Below, piece by piece: positions 25,301 to 37,813 of a DNA stretch of 59,742 nt (position 1 is its first letter; each line of letters starts with the position of its first letter). A model generated the notes under the pieces. It saw only the letters and a program-made list of their open reading frames with translations, was not told the origin of the DNA and searched no databases. A program made the position numbers and the translations under genes. The DNA comes from an uncultured Pelagibacteraceae bacterium (GTDB lineage: Bacteria; Pseudomonadota; Alphaproteobacteria; Pelagibacterales; Pelagibacteraceae): NCBI GenBank assembly GCA_902561075.1, contig CACEOC010000004.1, forward strand, positions 1 to 59,742, given 5' to 3'.

Positions 25301-26440
25301 GCCGAGATACTAAGGGATCAAAAAGTATCAAAAAAAATTAAAGATTTAAACCCAGGTGATACTTTAAAAAATGAAAATGTGCAGAATTTACCAATTGGTG
25401 ATATTTTTAAAATTGTTGTAGATGATGTTTCCAAACTTGATGCTATTTCAAAATTAAAAGAGCAATATGATTTGGCAAAAAAAGACATTCAAGAAAGATT
25501 TGAAGACAAGGTGCTCAAGATAAGACAAGGTGATGACTTGCTACCTAGTGTTATGAAAATGGTTAAAGTTTTTGTGGCCATTAAGAGAAGACTTAGACCA
25601 GGAGATAAAATGTCCGGAAGACATGGAAATAAGGGTGTAGTTAGTAAAATTGTTCCAGTAGAGGATATGCCATACCAAGAAAATGGTAAACCCGTTGATA
25701 TAGTCTTAAATCCACTTGGGGTTCCGAGTAGAATGAATGTTGGTCAAATATTGGAAACTCATCTTGGATGGGCTTGCACCGAGCTTGGTGAGAATATTAA
25801 AAAAATTATTAATGAAAATAACAAACAGATAGAGAAATCTGAACGTATTACAAATGTTCTCAAGTCCGTATACGGTGCGGAGGTTTTTAAAGAAAAAATT
25901 GATATTCTTTCAAATGATGAATTTAAAGATCTTTGTAATAATATTCAAAATGGAATACCGATATCTACGCCAGTTTTTGATGGAGCAAAAGAACAAGATG
26001 TAACCAAAATGTTAGAATTATCTAAACTGCCTAAATCTGGACAAACATATTTATGGGATGGGAGAACAGGTGAGAAGTTTGATAGACCTGTTACTGTTGG
26101 AACAATTTACATGCTAAAACTCCACCATTTAGTAGAGGATAAAATTCACGCTAGATCCACAGGTCCATACAGCTTAGTTACTCAACAACCATTAGGTGGT
26201 AAAGCGCAACTTGGTGGTCAAAGATTTGGTGAAATGGAGGTATGGGCTCTCGAAGCATATGGAGCATCTTATACATTGCAAGAAATTTTAACCGTTAAGT
26301 CTGACGATGTAGCTGGAAGAGTAAAAGTTTATGAGACTATTGTTAAAGGTGAAGAAAATTTTGAGTCTGGTATCCCAGAGTCGTTTAATGTTTTAGTGAA
26401 AGAGATAAAATCTCTGGCACTTAACGTGGAGTTAAATTAA
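22358..26440 (+). CDS. rpoB: DNA-directed RNA polymerase subunit beta
   Basis: The 1360-residue beta subunit is full length. It contains the rifampicin-pocket region ([21 protein letters not shown] followed by [17 protein letters not shown]) and [40 protein letters not shown] contacts the active site, and the C-terminal [24 protein letters not shown] clamp region is intact. The residues around the rifampicin pocket look like the sensitive consensus (H-K-R, S, L). The gene ends one base before rpoC. Confidence 0.98.
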   Translation: MQLSFTEKKNIRKNFGKLKESLSIPNLIEVQKNSYKELTDNNQQTEAHLIKGFDRVFKSIFPIDDLNDKASLEYVSYRLEKPKFDVEECIARGLTYSAALKCTLRLVVFDIDQENNTKDILSAKEQEVYMGEVPMMTNSGTFITNGVQRVVVNQMHRSPGVFFDHDNGKSHASGKLLFNCRVIPNRGSWLDFEFDVKDLLYFRIDRKKKLLVTTLLQALGYSKDEIVNEFYDKEICSFNKSNNKWKTKFDPENYKSKNFSEEVIDAKSNKVVFKSGEKINYLQAKKSYNDGLKEIYVSNDYLKGKYLHKEIKVGEDVFKIGTEINETIIEKLIESKIETITISKTNNINKGPYILQTIFNDKNENKNDSISEIYKVLRPGEPPTIEVANQIFTNLFFSSERYDLSDVGRVKMNSRLELNCSDKITILRNDDILSIIKKMLDLRDGKDEVDDIDHLGNRRVRSVGELVENQARIGVYRMERAIKEKMTTLDVESAMPQDLINAKPLTISLKDFFATSQLSQFMDQTNPLSEITHKRRVSALGPGGLTRERAGFEVRDVHPTHYGRICPIETPEGPNIGLINSLSTYSKINKYGFIESPYKKVNNGVVQDKIEYLSAMDETKFTIAQANSLIDKNGKFVEELVSCRENLDFILAKPENIDYIDVSPKQLVSVAASLIPFLENDDANRALMGSNMMRQAVPLLKPEAPLVGTGIESDVALDSGVTIVAKRSGIVDKIDGKRIVIKASDDKDYSKSGVDIYNLQKFKRSNQNTCINQKPLVRVGDKVKPGDIIADGPSTKIGELALGKNVTVAFMPWQGYNFEDSILISERCVTDDVFTSIHIEEYEVMARDTKLGEEDITRDIPNVNEEALKNLDESGIVYIGAEVKPGDILVGKVTPKGDSASGAEEKLLRSIFGEKAIDVTDTSLKMPSGSGGIVVDVRVFNRHGIEKDERSITIERSEIDSVQQDKIVEEEILQRSIKQRAAEILRDQKVSKKIKDLNPGDTLKNENVQNLPIGDIFKIVVDDVSKLDAISKLKEQYDLAKKDIQERFEDKVLKIRQGDDLLPSVMKMVKVFVAIKRRLRPGDKMSGRHGNKGVVSKIVPVEDMPYQENGKPVDIVLNPLGVPSRMNVGQILETHLGWACTELGENIKKIINENNKQIEKSERITNVLKSVYGAEVFKEKIDILSNDEFKDLCNNIQNGIPISTPVFDGAKEQDVTKMLELSKLPKSGQTYLWDGRTGEKFDRPVTVGTIYMLKLHHLVEDKIHARSTGPYSLVTQQPLGGKAQLGGQRFGEMEVWALEAYGASYTLQEILTVKSDDVAGRVKVYETIVKGEENFESGIPESFNVLVKEIKSLALNVELN

Positions 26441-26441
26441 T

Positions 26442-29400
26442 ATGAGTAATGAAATTAGAGACCTATTTAAAAGTTCTGAAATATCGGAAGCTCAAAATTT
26501 TAATAGTATAAAAATAACTTTAGCTAGCCCAGAAAAAATTAAGTCTTGGACTTATGGTGAAATAAAAAAACCTGAAACAATAAACTATAGGACATTTAGA
26601 CCGGAAAAAGATGGTTTATTTTGTGCAAGAATATTTGGACCAATAAAAGACTATGAATGTTTATGTGGAAAATACAAAAGGATGAAATTTAGGGGAATAA
26701 TATGTGAAAAATGTGGTGTCGAGGTAACAAAAGCAAACGTAAGACGTGAAAGAATGGGACATATAAATCTTGCGACACCTGTTGCGCATATTTGGTTTCT
26801 AAAATCATTACCTAGCAGAATATCCTTAGCTATTGATATGAAATTAAAAGAGGTAGAGAGAGTGCTTTATTTTGAAAATTTCATTGTAGTTGAGCCAGGC
26901 TTAACAAATTTGAAAAAAAATCAATTATTGTCTGAAGAAGAATTAATAAAATATCAGGATCAATATGGTGAGGAAGCTTTTACAGCTGGGATTGGTGCTG
27001 AAGCAATACTTGAGATACTAAAATCGATAAATCTTGAGGAAGAAAAAACAAATTTAATGAAAGCAATTAATGAGACAAAATCTAAAGTTGCTGAAGAGAG
27101 AGCTATTAAAAGATTAAAACTCATAGAGTCCTTTATTGAAACTGGAAATAAGCCTGAATGGATGATTTTAACTACAGTCCCAGTAATTCCACCAGAGCTG
27201 AGACCTTTAGTTCCTCTAGATGGTGGAAGGTTTGCCACATCAGATTTAAATGATTTATACAGAAGAGTGATTAATAGAAACAATAGACTGAAAAGATTGA
27301 TGGACCTTAAGGCTCCAGATATAATTGTAAGGAATGAAAAAAGAATGCTTCAAGAGTCCGTTGATGCTCTTTTTGATAATGGCAGAAGAGGAAGAGTAAT
27401 TACAGGAACAGGAAAAAGACCATTAAAATCTTTAGCTGAGATGCTAAAAGGAAAACAAGGTAGGTTTAGACAAAATTTACTTGGAAAAAGAGTTGATTAT
27501 TCAGGAAGATCGGTAATTGTAGTCGGACCTGACCTCAAATTGCATGAATGTGGACTGCCTAAAAAAATGGCTTTAGAATTGTTTAAACCATTTCTTTATG
27601 CAAGGTTAAATAAATTAGGTTTGGCCTCGACAATTAAACAAGCAAAAAAATTCGTCGAAAAAGAGAGACCTGAAGTATGGGATGCTTTAGAGTTAATTGT
27701 AAGAGAACATCCAATATTATTAAATAGGGCTCCAACTCTTCATAGGTTAGGGGTACAAGCATTTGAACCAAAACTTATTGAAGGAGATGCAATTGAACTT
27801 CACCCTTTAACATGCGCAGCGTTTAATGCAGACTTTGATGGTGATCAAATGGCTGTTCATATTCCTCTAAGTTTAGAAGCTCAATTAGAGGCTAGAGTTT
27901 TAATGATGTCTACAAACAATATTCTTAGCCCATCAAATGGTAAACCTATTATTGTTCCAAGTCAGGATATGATACTAGGAATCTATTATTTGTCACAACC
28001 TCCAGTGCAAACAGAAAAAGTCGAAGGTTATTTTGTAAATACGTCAGAAATAGAACATGCACTTGAGACAGGTCAAATTAAAGTACATTCTCGTATAGTT
28101 TCAAGGTTTGAAACAGTTGATAAAGAAGGTAATAAAAAAATTGAAAAATATACGAGTACAGCAGGAAGATTTTTGTTAGCTAATTTACTTCCAAAAAATT
28201 TAAATAATAAATTTTCATTAATTGATAGGCTCTTACCAAAAAAAATTGTTTCAGAGATAATTGATCATGTTTTCAGGTTTTCTGGTCAAAAAAATACAGT
28301 TATTTTTTGTGACAAATTAAAAGATCTAGGTTTTAAACATGCTTTTAAAGCAGGAATTTCCTTTGGTAAGGATGATCTAGTTATACCAGAAAATAAAGAA
28401 CAGTTAATAGATGAAACTAAAAAACTTATTAAAGATTACGAAAACCAATATTCTGAAGGTTTAATTACAAGAGGTGAAAGATACAACAAAGTTGTAGATG
28501 CTTGGTCTAAGTGTACTGACAAAGTTGCTTCAGAAATGATGAAAAGAATATCTGCAACCGAAGTAACTGATGAAGGATTAAAAGTAAATTCAGTCTTCAT
28601 GATGGCCGATAGTGGAGCTAGAGGCTCAGCGGCCCAAATGAAACAGTTAGCTGGTATGAGAGGTTTGATTGCTAAACCTTCAGGTGAAATCATAGAGTCA
28701 CCAATAACGTCAAATTTCAAAGAGGGATTAACAGCGTTAGAATATTTTAACTCTACTCATGGTGCCAGAAAAGGACTAGCTGACACAGCTTTAAAAACTG
28801 CAAATTCAGGCTATTTAACAAGAAGATTATGCGATGTGGCTCAAGACTTGACCATAACAAAAAAAGCCTGTGATTGCGGTAAAGCTGGAAGTATAGCTTT
28901 ATCAGAAATTATTGAGGGAGGAAATGTGGTTGTGGCTTTATCAGAGAGAGCTTTAGGAAGAATTGCAGCCAGCGATATCAAAAATCCAATTTCTGGAGAA
29001 ACTATAATAAAAAAAGATCAGATGATTGATGAGGCGGGATGTGAGAAAATTGATGCAGCGGGCGTGAAGTTAATAAGGGTTTATTCAGTCATAACATGTC
29101 AATCTAAAGAAGGTGTTTGTGCGATGTCATATGGCAGAGATTTATCTAGAGGGAAAATGGTACATGTTGGTGAAGCAATTGGAATGATTTCCGCACAGTC
29201 CATTGGTGAACCAGGTACACAGCTTACAATGAGAACATTTCATGTTGGTGGTACAGCATCAATTAAACAAGACTCCCAAATAATAAGTAAAAGCGAAGGA
29301 AATTTAAAAATAATTAATACAAATTTAATTGAAGATTCAAAGAAAAATTCAATTGTAATGGGTAGAAATACACAGTTATCATTAGAGGACGACAATGGAC

Positions 29401-30611
29401 TTCAAATAGCTATCTATAAAGTTCCATATGGATCAAAATTATTTTTTAAAAATGGTGATAAGATAAAGAAAAATACAAAAATATGCGAGTGGGATCCTTA
29501 TACAACACCTGTAATTGCTGAAACAAGTGGAATAGTAAATTTTGTTGACTTAATTGATGGAATATCTATTGCAGAAACAACTGATGATGCTACAGGAATT
29601 TCTACTAAAACTGTAGTAGATTGGAAAACTCAATCCAAAAATACAGACTTAAAACCAAGAATTACTCTAAGAGACGAAAAAGGAAATGTAATAAAAAAAG
29701 CTGATGACAATGAAGCTAGGTATTATTTAGTGCCAGATTCAATCTTATCTGTAAAAGATGGGCAAAAAATATTTGCAGGAGATGTAATTGCAAGATTGCC
29801 AAAAGAAACGTCCAAAACAAAAGACATAACGGGAGGTTTACCAAGAGTTGCAGAATTATTTGAAGCTAGAAAGGCCAAAGATAGCGCTATAATAGCCGAG
29901 AATGATGGAAAAGTTCTATTTGGAAAAGAAGTTAGAGGTAAACAAAGAGTTACTATAGAATCTGAAAAAGGCGAGACATCCTCATATTTAATTCCTAAAG
30001 GAAAGCATATTAATTTTAATCAAGGTGAAAAAATTAAAAAGGGCGAGTACCTTTTAGATGGACAACCATTACCGCACGATATTTTGAGAATTTTAGGAAT
30101 TGAGGAATTAACTGAATATTTTGTAAATCAAGTTCAAGAAGTCTATAGATTACAAGGTGTAATAATTAATGATAAACACATAGAAGTAATTTTAAGACAA
30201 ATGTTAAAAAAAATGGAGATTAAAGAGTCAGGTGATACAAGTTTATTACCAGGAGAAATAATAGATAGAATAAAATTAATTGAATTAAACGAAAAAATCA
30301 AAAGTGAAGGTAAAAAACCCGCAAAAGGTGATAGAGTTTTAATGGGTATTACAAAAGCATCTTTACAAACTGAATCATTTATTTCAGCTGCCTCTTTCCA
30401 GGAAACTACTAGGGTTTTAACCGATGCAGCAATTAAAGGTAAGGTTGATAAGCTGTCTGGATTAAAAGAGAATGTAATTGTAGGAAGATTGGTTCCTGCT
30501 GGAACGGGGTCAATTAAAGGTAATTGGAATAAAAAAGCATTAAAAGATGATGAGGAATTTTTATCTAAACAAGAAAAAATTGAGGAACCAGCCGATCAAT
30601 TAAACCAATAA
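26442..30611 (+). CDS. rpoC: DNA-directed RNA polymerase subunit beta'
   Basis: The 1389-residue beta' subunit has the N-terminal zinc-binding block ([20 protein letters not shown], about 71-90). The magnesium-chelating NADFDGD is near 462-468, the bridge helix [19 protein letters not shown] follows, and the second zinc site (CDCGK and [15 protein letters not shown]) comes after it. The trigger loop [19 protein letters not shown] is intact. It starts one base after rpoB, and a 145-base gap with a promoter follows. Confidence 0.98.
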   Translation: MSNEIRDLFKSSEISEAQNFNSIKITLASPEKIKSWTYGEIKKPETINYRTFRPEKDGLFCARIFGPIKDYECLCGKYKRMKFRGIICEKCGVEVTKANVRRERMGHINLATPVAHIWFLKSLPSRISLAIDMKLKEVERVLYFENFIVVEPGLTNLKKNQLLSEEELIKYQDQYGEEAFTAGIGAEAILEILKSINLEEEKTNLMKAINETKSKVAEERAIKRLKLIESFIETGNKPEWMILTTVPVIPPELRPLVPLDGGRFATSDLNDLYRRVINRNNRLKRLMDLKAPDIIVRNEKRMLQESVDALFDNGRRGRVITGTGKRPLKSLAEMLKGKQGRFRQNLLGKRVDYSGRSVIVVGPDLKLHECGLPKKMALELFKPFLYARLNKLGLASTIKQAKKFVEKERPEVWDALELIVREHPILLNRAPTLHRLGVQAFEPKLIEGDAIELHPLTCAAFNADFDGDQMAVHIPLSLEAQLEARVLMMSTNNILSPSNGKPIIVPSQDMILGIYYLSQPPVQTEKVEGYFVNTSEIEHALETGQIKVHSRIVSRFETVDKEGNKKIEKYTSTAGRFLLANLLPKNLNNKFSLIDRLLPKKIVSEIIDHVFRFSGQKNTVIFCDKLKDLGFKHAFKAGISFGKDDLVIPENKEQLIDETKKLIKDYENQYSEGLITRGERYNKVVDAWSKCTDKVASEMMKRISATEVTDEGLKVNSVFMMADSGARGSAAQMKQLAGMRGLIAKPSGEIIESPITSNFKEGLTALEYFNSTHGARKGLADTALKTANSGYLTRRLCDVAQDLTITKKACDCGKAGSIALSEIIEGGNVVVALSERALGRIAASDIKNPISGETIIKKDQMIDEAGCEKIDAAGVKLIRVYSVITCQSKEGVCAMSYGRDLSRGKMVHVGEAIGMISAQSIGEPGTQLTMRTFHVGGTASIKQDSQIISKSEGNLKIINTNLIEDSKKNSIVMGRNTQLSLEDDNGLQIAIYKVPYGSKLFFKNGDKIKKNTKICEWDPYTTPVIAETSGIVNFVDLIDGISIAETTDDATGISTKTVVDWKTQSKNTDLKPRITLRDEKGNVIKKADDNEARYYLVPDSILSVKDGQKIFAGDVIARLPKETSKTKDITGGLPRVAELFEARKAKDSAIIAENDGKVLFGKEVRGKQRVTIESEKGETSSYLIPKGKHINFNQGEKIKKGEYLLDGQPLPHDILRILGIEELTEYFVNQVQEVYRLQGVIINDKHIEVILRQMLKKMEIKESGDTSLLPGEIIDRIKLIELNEKIKSEGKKPAKGDRVLMGITKASLQTESFISAASFQETTRVLTDAAIKGKVDKLSGLKENVIVGRLVPAGTGSIKGNWNKKALKDDEEFLSKQEKIEEPADQLNQ

Positions 30612-30640
30612 AATCAACACTTTTTTCCACCTCAATTAAA

Positions 30641-30668
30641 TTGACAAAAATTTTTTCTATAGTATTTT
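30641..30668 (+). promoter_or_regulatory. Promoter of the rpsL-rpsG-fusA and downstream cluster
   Basis: TTGACA (30641-30646) and TATTTT (30663-30668) with a 16-base spacer lie in the only sizeable gap between rplK and secY. The leader downstream holds a 6-bp hairpin, TAGTAC (30691-30696) with GTACTA (30703-30708), which could take part in ribosomal-protein autocontrol. Confidence 0.6.
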
Positions 30669-30756
30669 GACGATATTTTTGGTTGGAATGTAGTACTCTT
30701 TTGTACTAAACGCTGCCACTATTCTGGAAGTTAATTTCATCAAATAAATTATTATT

Positions 30757-31128
30757 ATGCCAACAATAAACCAGTTATTGAGAAAAAAAAGAGTAAGACC
30801 GTTGACCAGGAACAAAGTTCCAGCTCTAGAAAAACAACCTTTAAAGAGAGGTGTATGCGTAAAAGTTTATACAACAACACCTAAAAAACCTAATTCTGCA
30901 TTAAGAAAAGTTGCAAGAGTTAGATTGTCCAACGGTTTCGAGGTTACTGCATATATTCCTGGCGAAGGACATAATCTTCAAGAGCACTCTGTAGTTTTAA
31001 TTCGTGGAGGAAGGGTTAAGGATTTACCAGGTGTTAGATACCATATTCTTAGAGGAAATTTAGATACCCAGGGTGTCGCCAACAGAAAACAACGAAGATC
31101 TTTATACGGAACCAAAAAAGGTAAATAA
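30757..31128 (+). CDS. rpsL: 30S ribosomal protein S12
   Basis: A 123-residue S12 of the decoding centre. [15 protein letters not shown] (around residue 43) and PGVRYHI (around 90) retain the lysines linked with streptomycin sensitivity. It starts the str-type cluster after a promoter-bearing gap and is followed by rpsG after 3 bases. Confidence 0.98.
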   Translation: MPTINQLLRKKRVRPLTRNKVPALEKQPLKRGVCVKVYTTTPKKPNSALRKVARVRLSNGFEVTAYIPGEGHNLQEHSVVLIRGGRVKDLPGVRYHILRGNLDTQGVANRKQRRSLYGTKKGK

Positions 31129-31131
31129 TAA

Positions 31132-31602
31132 ATGTCCAGAAAAAGGAAAGCTCCAAAAAAAATACCATTAATTGATCCAAAGTATAAGTCATCAATAATT
31201 CCGAAATTAATTAATTCTATTATGTATGATGGAAAAAAAACAATTGCAGAAAGAATTGTTTATGAGGCAATTGATAAAATTAAATCGAAGTCTAAGGACG
31301 AGCCCATAAATGTTTTCAATGAAGCAATTAATAATATAAAACCTACTGTAGAAGTTAGATCTAGAAGGGTTGGAGGTGCAACTTACCAAGTCCCAGTTGA
31401 AGTAAAATCAAAAAGATCGCAAGCTTTAGCATTAAGATGGCTCATTGACGCCTCAAGAAAAAGAAAAGATAAAAAAATGTCAGACAAAATATTTAATGAA
31501 ATCTTTGATGCTTATCAGAACAGAGGTTCAGCAATCAAAAAAAAGGAAGACACTCATAAAATGGCAGAGTCCAATAAGGCTTTTGCTCATTTCAGATGGT
31601 AA
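31132..31602 (+). CDS. rpsG: 30S ribosomal protein S7
   Basis: A 156-residue S7, which nucleates assembly of the 30S head and lies near the E site. Recognisable blocks are [21 protein letters not shown] and [19 protein letters not shown], with [12 protein letters not shown] further on. In E. coli it represses its own operon. It is followed directly by fusA. Confidence 0.98.
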   Translation: MSRKRKAPKKIPLIDPKYKSSIIPKLINSIMYDGKKTIAERIVYEAIDKIKSKSKDEPINVFNEAINNIKPTVEVRSRRVGGATYQVPVEVKSKRSQALALRWLIDASRKRKDKKMSDKIFNEIFDAYQNRGSAIKKKEDTHKMAESNKAFAHFRW

Positions 31603-31607
31603 TTATT

Positions 31608-33683
31608 ATGGCAAGAACTCATCAATTAGATAAATACAGAAATATAGGAATTATGGCACATATTGATGCTGGAAAAACCACTACTACAGAAAGAATTTTA
31701 TATTACACAGGTAAAAGTCATAAAATTGGTGAGGTGCATGATGGTGCAGCCACAATGGATTGGATGGAACAAGAGCAAGAAAGAGGAATAACTATTACAT
31801 CAGCAGCCACAACATGTTTTTGGAAAGATCATAGAATAAATATAATCGATACTCCAGGTCATGTTGATTTTACAATCGAAGTAGAGAGATCGTTAAAAGT
31901 TCTTGATGGAGCTGTTGCGGTATTTGATGGTGTAGCTGGCGTAGAGCCACAATCAGAAACAGTTTGGAGACAAGCTGATAAGTATAAAGTTCCTAGAATA
32001 TGTTTTGTTAACAAATTAGATAGAACAGGTGCCGATTTCTTTAGATGCGTGGATATGATTAAAGATAGGTTAGGTGCCAAACCTTTAGTCATGCAAATAC
32101 CAGTCGGAATTGAAGCTTCTTTAAAAGGTGTTGTAGATTTAATTAAAATGAAAGCTATTGTGTGGAAAAATGAGGATTTAGGAGCAGAGTGGGAAGAAAC
32201 AGATATACCAGATGATTTAAAAGATATTTCAAATAAATATAGACAAGAGCTTGTTGAGACTGCAGTTGAACAAGATGAAAAACTGATGGAAAGCTATTTA
32301 AATGGTGAAGAAATAAATTCTGAAGACCTTGAAAAATGTATTAGAAAGGGCTGTTTAAATTTTGAATTTGTGCCTGTACTAACTGGTTCAGCATTTAAAA
32401 ATAAGGGAGTTCAACCTTTACTAGATGCAGTTGTAAATTATCTTCCAAGCCCTAAAGACATAGGGTCGATAAAAGGCACAAAACCCGGTTCTGAAGATGA
32501 AATAGAGATGAAATTTGAGGACACAGAGCCATTTTCTGCATTAGCATTCAAAGTTGCAAACGATCCTTTTGTTGGTTCACTAACATTTATAAGAATTTAT
32601 TCAGGCACAATAAAATCTGGAACGGGTATTTATAACACTTCAAAAGAAAAAGAGGAACGTGTTGGTAGAATGTTATTAATGCATGCTAACTCAAGGGAAG
32701 ATATTAAAGAAGCTAATTCAGGAGACATTGTGGCACTTGCTGGTCTTAAAAATACAATAACAGGTCACACACTTTCTGATGAGGATAATCCGGTTTTATT
32801 AGAGCCTATGGAATTTCCTGATCCAGTTATAGAAATAGCTGTTGAACCAAAAACCAAAGGTGATCAAGAAAAAATGGGTGAAGCATTAGGAAGATTGGCT
32901 AAAGAGGATCCATCTTTTAGAGTTTCATCAGATGAGGAGTCAGGACAAACTATAATTAAAGGAATGGGTGAACTTCATTTAGATATTATTGTAGATAGAA
33001 TGAAAAGAGAATTTAAAGTTGAGGCAAACGTCGGGGCACCGCAAGTAGCTTACAGGGAAACTATACAAAACGCAGCTGAATTTGATTATACTCACAAAAA
33101 ACAAAGTGGTGGCGCAGGACAATTTGCAAGAGTTAAGCTTTCTATAGAACCACTTGATCCTGGAAAAGGAAGAGAGATCGAAAGTAAAATTAAAGGTGGA
33201 GCTATTCCAAAAGAGTTTATTCCTGGTGTAGAAAAAGGCGTTGAAACTATTGCTGATTCAGGAATATTAGCAGGTTTTCCAATTATTGATTATAAGGTAA
33301 CGATTTTAGATGGATTACATCATGATGTTGACTCAAGTGTATTAGCTTTTGAACTTGCTTCAAGACAATGTTTTAAGGAAGCATGTGCGAAAGGTAATTT
33401 AAAATTGTTAGAGCCAATTATGAGAGTTGAGGTAGTTACCCCAGAAGATTATATGGGTGATGTTATAGGAGATTTGAATAGTAGAAGAGGCCAAATAAAT
33501 ACGCAAGAGCAAAGAGGAAATGCTACAGTCATAACCGCTATGGTTCCATTAGCTAATATGTTTGGTTATATAAATAGTTTAAGATCAATGTCACAAGGAA
33601 GAGCCCAATATTCAATGTTTTTTGATCATTATGATAAAGTTCCTCAAAATGTTCAAGATGAAGTGGTAAAAAAAACAGGTTAA
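31608..33683 (+). CDS. fusA: Elongation factor G
   Basis: A 691-residue translocase GTPase: P-loop [15 protein letters not shown] near residue 17, [19 protein letters not shown] and NKLDRTG motifs, and domain IV with [10 protein letters not shown] chose the ATG at 31608 ([14 protein letters not shown]), the usual EF-G beginning, over the in-frame ATG at 31596 inside rpsG. It is followed by rpsJ with one base between; in many bacteria tuf would stand here, but it is absent. Confidence 0.97.
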   Translation: MARTHQLDKYRNIGIMAHIDAGKTTTTERILYYTGKSHKIGEVHDGAATMDWMEQEQERGITITSAATTCFWKDHRINIIDTPGHVDFTIEVERSLKVLDGAVAVFDGVAGVEPQSETVWRQADKYKVPRICFVNKLDRTGADFFRCVDMIKDRLGAKPLVMQIPVGIEASLKGVVDLIKMKAIVWKNEDLGAEWEETDIPDDLKDISNKYRQELVETAVEQDEKLMESYLNGEEINSEDLEKCIRKGCLNFEFVPVLTGSAFKNKGVQPLLDAVVNYLPSPKDIGSIKGTKPGSEDEIEMKFEDTEPFSALAFKVANDPFVGSLTFIRIYSGTIKSGTGIYNTSKEKEERVGRMLLMHANSREDIKEANSGDIVALAGLKNTITGHTLSDEDNPVLLEPMEFPDPVIEIAVEPKTKGDQEKMGEALGRLAKEDPSFRVSSDEESGQTIIKGMGELHLDIIVDRMKREFKVEANVGAPQVAYRETIQNAAEFDYTHKKQSGGAGQFARVKLSIEPLDPGKGREIESKIKGGAIPKEFIPGVEKGVETIADSGILAGFPIIDYKVTILDGLHHDVDSSVLAFELASRQCFKEACAKGNLKLLEPIMRVEVVTPEDYMGDVIGDLNSRRGQINTQEQRGNATVITAMVPLANMFGYINSLRSMSQGRAQYSMFFDHYDKVPQNVQDEVVKKTG

Positions 33684-33684
33684 A

Positions 33685-33993
33685 ATGGAAAAACAGAATA
33701 TTAGAATTAAACTTAGAGCATACGACAATAAAGTATTAGATCAATCAACTGAGGAAATAGTAAATACAGTTAAGAGAACTGGCGCTAATATTAAAGGCCC
33801 AATTCCTTTGCCAACAAAAATAGAGAGGTATACAGTTTTAAGATCTCCACATATTGACAAAAAAAGTAGGGAACAATTTGAAACGAGAACACATAATAGA
33901 TTAATTGATATAATTGAACCTACACCACAAACTGTAGAAGCATTGATGAAACTGGATCTTGCTTCAGGTGTAGATGTGGAAATTAAGATTTAA
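33685..33993 (+). CDS. rpsJ: 30S ribosomal protein S10
   Basis: A 102-residue S10 (also the NusE antitermination factor). It begins [17 protein letters not shown] and contains [20 protein letters not shown]. It opens the S10 operon and follows fusA by a single base, so no separate promoter is seen and read-through from the rpsL promoter is likely. Confidence 0.98.
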   Translation: MEKQNIRIKLRAYDNKVLDQSTEEIVNTVKRTGANIKGPIPLPTKIERYTVLRSPHIDKKSREQFETRTHNRLIDIIEPTPQTVEALMKLDLASGVDVEIKI

Positions 33994-33996
33994 ATT

Positions 33997-34704
33997 ATGA
34001 CTGAAATTGCACTTATAGGTAAAAAAATGGGGATGACGAGAGAGTTTTTAAAGACTGGTCAATCAATACCTGTCACAGTTGTTAAAATGGAGAAAGGTAG
34101 AGTAATTCAGTTAATAAACGAGGACAAGCGTGGATATAATGCTATTCAAGTTGGATATGGAAAAATAAAGAACTCAAAATTGAATAAATCAATGAAAGGT
34201 TTTTTTGCAAAAAAAAATACTGAACCAAAAAAAGTTCTTAAGGAATACAGAGTGAAAAATTTAGAAAACTACAAAGAGGGAAATGAACTAGGATTAGAAA
34301 TATTTAGTGAGATAAAGTTTGTTGATGTTAAATCAAGAACAATCGGAAAGGGTTTTGCAGGAGCCATGAAAAGACATAATTTTTCAGGATTAAGAGCTTC
34401 TCATGGAGTTTCGGTTTCACATAGATCACATGGTTCAACAGGGCAAAGACAAGATCCAGGCAAAGTGTTTAAAGGAAAAAAAATGGCAGGACATATGGGA
34501 GACAAAATAAGGACTATACAAAATATAGAAATTATTAAGTCAGATTTAGAAAATAACTTGTTATACCTAAAAGGTTCAATACCTGGATCAAAAAATTCTG
34601 AAGTAACTGTTAGCAAAGCAATAAAAAATTTAAATAAATTAACAACAAAAGAGAAGATTGAAAATTTTGAAAAATCAAGAAAAGTTCAAGAAAAGAAAAA
34701 ATAA
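33997..34704 (+). CDS. rplC: 50S ribosomal protein L3
   Basis: A 235-residue L3 that reaches the peptidyl-transferase centre. It starts GKKMGMTREF and has the conserved GKGFAGAMKRHNFSG, then RASHGVSVSHRSHGSTG and DPGKVFKGKKMAGHMG. The C-terminus is extended by about 25 charged residues compared with the E. coli protein. The next gene starts immediately after the stop. Confidence 0.97.
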   Translation: MTEIALIGKKMGMTREFLKTGQSIPVTVVKMEKGRVIQLINEDKRGYNAIQVGYGKIKNSKLNKSMKGFFAKKNTEPKKVLKEYRVKNLENYKEGNELGLEIFSEIKFVDVKSRTIGKGFAGAMKRHNFSGLRASHGVSVSHRSHGSTGQRQDPGKVFKGKKMAGHMGDKIRTIQNIEIIKSDLENNLLYLKGSIPGSKNSEVTVSKAIKNLNKLTTKEKIENFEKSRKVQEKKK

Positions 34705-35331
34705 ATGAAATTAGAAATAACTAGTATTGATGGAAAAAAAAGTGAGATTGAAGCGCTAGACTCAATATTTAGCATTAAAACAAATAGTACTGTAGTTAGT
34801 TCAGTATTATATAAAACCAATGCAAATTATAAAGGACGAAAGGCTAAGACCAAACAAAAAAATGAAATTAAAGGCTCAACATCAAAGATTTATGCACAAA
34901 AAGGTACTGGAAATGCTAGACATGCAAGTAGAAAAGCTCCGATATTTGTAGGTGGAGGTGTAGCACACGGTCCAAAAGGACAAAATAATTATAAAATTAG
35001 AAAGTTAAACAAAAGTGAAAAGATTGCCAGCATTAAATCATTGCTATCAGAAAAGAATAAAATGAAAAATTTAATTGTGATGAATAATTTTGATAAACAA
35101 ATAAGCAAAACAAAAGAAATGTTTAAAATAATTAAATCCCTTAAGCTGGAAAACTCTCTAATGATTTTTGATAAAAATTCCAAAGAAAATATTTATAAAT
35201 CATCAAGGAATATACCAAATTTAAAACTTACAGATGTAAATCATTTCAGTGCTTATGATATAGTTAAATTCCAAAAAATAGTTCTAACTGAGGGTTCTTT
35301 AAAGGAAATTGAAAAAAGGTATTCTAAATGA
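34705..35331 (+). CDS. rplD: 50S ribosomal protein L4
   Basis: A 208-residue L4 that lines the peptide exit tunnel. The tunnel loop is seen as GRKAKTKQKNEIKGSTSKIYAQKGTGNARH, then APIFVGGGVAHGPK. In E. coli L4 also represses the S10 operon; whether this holds here is unknown. It overlaps rplW by four bases. Confidence 0.97.
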   Translation: MKLEITSIDGKKSEIEALDSIFSIKTNSTVVSSVLYKTNANYKGRKAKTKQKNEIKGSTSKIYAQKGTGNARHASRKAPIFVGGGVAHGPKGQNNYKIRKLNKSEKIASIKSLLSEKNKMKNLIVMNNFDKQISKTKEMFKIIKSLKLENSLMIFDKNSKENIYKSSRNIPNLKLTDVNHFSAYDIVKFQKIVLTEGSLKEIEKRYSK

Positions 35332-35621
35332 ATAAATTAAATTTATACGATAAAATTTTATCTCCAGTGGTCACAGAAAAATCTACAAATCTATCTGAAC
35401 AAAATAAAGTGATTTTTAAAGTTCCTTTTTCATCAGATAAAAAAAGTTTAAAAAAAAATGTTGAAAAAATATTTAAAGTGAACGTTATTAAAATTAATAT
35501 AATTAATAAAAGAACTAGAGTTAAGTCGATAAGAGGTAAAAACGTAAGCAAAAAGGGATACAAAAAAGCAATTATAACTCTAAAAAAAGGTCAAAGCATA
35601 GATCTTACAACAGGAATATAA
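35328..35621 (+). CDS. rplW: 50S ribosomal protein L23
   Basis: A 97-residue L23 at the tunnel exit, a docking point for trigger factor and SRP. The conserved opening is LYDKILSPVVTEKST, and VKSIRGKNVSKKGYKKAIITL is the rRNA-binding section. The E. coli-like acidic trigger-factor contact is less obvious. Overlaps rplD (ATGA junction). Confidence 0.96.
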   Translation: MNKLNLYDKILSPVVTEKSTNLSEQNKVIFKVPFSSDKKSLKKNVEKIFKVNVIKINIINKRTRVKSIRGKNVSKKGYKKAIITLKKGQSIDLTTGI

Positions 35622-35627
35622 TAAATT

Positions 35628-36464
35628 ATGAGTCTAAAAAATTTCAAACCTTATACAAAAACAACCAGAGGCACTGTTTTGGTTGATAAATCTAGTTTAT
35701 GGAAAGGCAAACCCTATAAGCCACTTACTTCAATAAATTATTCCTCTAAAGGACGAAATAATTTAGGAAGAATTACCTCTAGAAATCATGGAGGTGGGCA
35801 TAAGCACAAATATAGAATTATTGATTTTCACAGAAAAAAAATTGGAATTAAAGGCACTATAGAAAGAGTTGAATATGATCCAAATAGATCATGTCATATA
35901 ATGTTAGTAAAATTTCAAGATAATGAATTTAAGTACTATCTTGCACCAAAAGATATAAGAGTAGGGGATGAAATTTATAACGGTCCTGAAGCTGAAATTA
36001 AGATTGGAAATTCATTACCTTTAAAAGATATTCCAAGCGGAATTGATATACATAATGTAGAAATTCAACCTGGTGCTGGAGGCAAAATTGCGAGAGCTGC
36101 AGGATCATCTGTAACAATTTCAGGAATTGACGGAAATTATTCGATTATAAAAATGTCATCTGGAGAAATTAGAAAAATTGATTCAAGGTCAATGGCTACA
36201 ATAGGTGTGCTATCAAATCCTGACCAAAAGAACATTAAAATTGGTAAAGCAGGAAGATCGAGATGGTTAGGAAGAAGACCACATACAAGAGGTGTAGTTA
36301 AAAATCCCGTTGACCACCCTCATGGTGGTGGAGAAGGTAAATCTGCAGGTGGAAGACACCCAGTATCACCAACAGGTCAATCAGCTAAAGGCCTTAAAAC
36401 CAGAGACAATAAGAGAACAGATAAGTTTATAATTAGAAGAAGAAAGAAGAAAAGAGGTAAGTAG
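35628..36464 (+). CDS. rplB: 50S ribosomal protein L2
   Basis: A 278-residue L2, needed for subunit joining and the peptidyl-transferase centre. It contains RNNLGRITSRNHGGGHKHKYR and the C-terminal NPVDHPHGGGEGKSAGGRHPVSPTG with its essential histidine. Full length and typical. The next gene follows with no gap. Confidence 0.98.
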   Translation: MSLKNFKPYTKTTRGTVLVDKSSLWKGKPYKPLTSINYSSKGRNNLGRITSRNHGGGHKHKYRIIDFHRKKIGIKGTIERVEYDPNRSCHIMLVKFQDNEFKYYLAPKDIRVGDEIYNGPEAEIKIGNSLPLKDIPSGIDIHNVEIQPGAGGKIARAAGSSVTISGIDGNYSIIKMSSGEIRKIDSRSMATIGVLSNPDQKNIKIGKAGRSRWLGRRPHTRGVVKNPVDHPHGGGEGKSAGGRHPVSPTGQSAKGLKTRDNKRTDKFIIRRRKKKRGK

Positions 36465-36770
36465 ATGTCAAGAGCAGTGTGGAAAGGACCATTTGTTGAA
36501 GAAAGTTTAATGAAAAAAGTTGAAAAAATAAAAAATGATCCAAACAAAAAACCAATTAAAACATGGTCGAGAAAATCTACAATCATTCCTGATTTTGTTG
36601 GAATTAGTTTTTTAATTTATAATGGAAAAAAATTTATACCTATCACCATATCAGAGGACATGGTCGGACACAAACTAGGCGAATTTGCGCCTACTAGACA
36701 GTTTTCTGGACATACTCCAGCGGATAAAAAAGCAAAAGCAGAGGAAGGCAAGGCACCTGTTAAAAAATAA
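36465..36770 (+). CDS. rpsS: 30S ribosomal protein S19
   Basis: A 101-residue S19 of the 30S head. It starts [14 protein letters not shown] and has [14 protein letters not shown], and [15 protein letters not shown] near its end. The C-terminal lysine/alanine tail is slightly longer than in E. coli. Joined to rplB with no spacer. Confidence 0.97.
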   Translation: MSRAVWKGPFVEESLMKKVEKIKNDPNKKPIKTWSRKSTIIPDFVGISFLIYNGKKFIPITISEDMVGHKLGEFAPTRQFSGHTPADKKAKAEEGKAPVKK

Positions 36771-36775
36771 AAATT

Positions 36776-37168
36776 ATGAAAAAAGATAATATAAATAATT
36801 TAAAATTAGTAAAATCGATTAACAAAAATGTTAGATCAAGCACTAGAAAATTAAAACCGATTTTGAAATCAATTGTTGGAAAAAGAGTTAACTTGGCGAT
36901 AAGAGATCTTACTTTTTCAGACAAGAGAATATCTAATGATGTAAAAAAAACAATTTCTTCTGCAATAGCAAATGCTGAAAACAATTATCAATATGATATA
37001 GACAAATTAATTGTTAAAGAGGCATATTGCGGAAAACAAATTGTCATGAAAAGATTTAGAGCTAGAGCCAAAGGAAGAGCTGCTCCGATTTTAAAACCAT
37101 ATTCAAACGTAACAATAATATTACAAGAATATAAAAAAATAGAGGAAAAACATGGGACAAAAAGTTAA
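36776..37168 (+). CDS. rplV: 50S ribosomal protein L22
   Basis: A 130-residue L22, whose long loop lines the exit tunnel. Family features are the central [22 protein letters not shown] segment and [24 protein letters not shown] near the C-terminus. An N-terminal lysine-rich extension replaces the usual short start. Its last 17 bases overlap rpsC. Confidence 0.96.
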   Translation: MKKDNINNLKLVKSINKNVRSSTRKLKPILKSIVGKRVNLAIRDLTFSDKRISNDVKKTISSAIANAENNYQYDIDKLIVKEAYCGKQIVMKRFRARAKGRAAPILKPYSNVTIILQEYKKIEEKHGTKS

Positions 37169-37811
37169 TCCGGTCGGTTTAAGATTAGGTATAAATAGAG
37201 GATGGGACTCTGTTTGGTATGCTAGAAAAAAGGACTTTGGAAATTATTTAATTGAAGACTATAAAATTAGAGAGTTTATTAAAAAAAATGTCATAAATTC
37301 TGGGGTATCCAAAGTTATGATAGAAAGAACTTCAAAAAAATGTTTTGTAACCATATATACTTCAAGACCAGGTTTTGTAATTGGAAAAAAAGGAAGTGAT
37401 ATTGAAAAAATTAAAAATAATATTTCAAAATTCACCTCTAATGAAGTTGTTTTAAATATTAAAGAAGTAAAAAAACCTGAGACTAACAGTTACTTAGTTG
37501 CAGAAAATATTGCACAACAACTAGTTAAAAGAGTTTCTTATAGAAGAGCCATGAAGAGAGCTATGCAATCAGCTTTAAGGCTAGGTGCAAAAGGAATTAA
37601 AGTTTCAATAAGCGGCAGACTAGGAGGAAATGAAATAGCACGAACTGAATGGTTAAGAGAGGGCAGTATTCCTTCACATACATTACGTGCAGATATAGAC
37701 TACGCGGAAGCTGAAGCTCTAACAACATATGGAATACTTGGAATTAAAGTATGGATATATAAAGGTGAAATTTTCAGAAAGGAATTTAGTCAAGAGACTA
37801 ATAAAAAATAA
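37152..37811 (+). CDS. rpsC: 30S ribosomal protein S3
   Basis: A 219-residue S3 with an N-terminal [15 protein letters not shown], a KH domain centred on [16 protein letters not shown], and a C-terminal domain containing [20 protein letters not shown]. It shapes the mRNA entry channel. The start lies inside rplV; the GQKVNP opening shows this is the right start. Confidence 0.97.
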   Translation: MGQKVNPVGLRLGINRGWDSVWYARKKDFGNYLIEDYKIREFIKKNVINSGVSKVMIERTSKKCFVTIYTSRPGFVIGKKGSDIEKIKNNISKFTSNEVVLNIKEVKKPETNSYLVAENIAQQLVKRVSYRRAMKRAMQSALRLGAKGIKVSISGRLGGNEIARTEWLREGSIPSHTLRADIDYAEAEALTTYGILGIKVWIYKGEIFRKEFSQETNKK

Positions 37812-37813
37812 TT

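Noticed and set aside
22358..30611. Several minus-strand frames inside rpoB and rpoC
   Set aside because: They are shadows of the highly conserved plus-strand genes, with no ribosome sites and no recognisable families.
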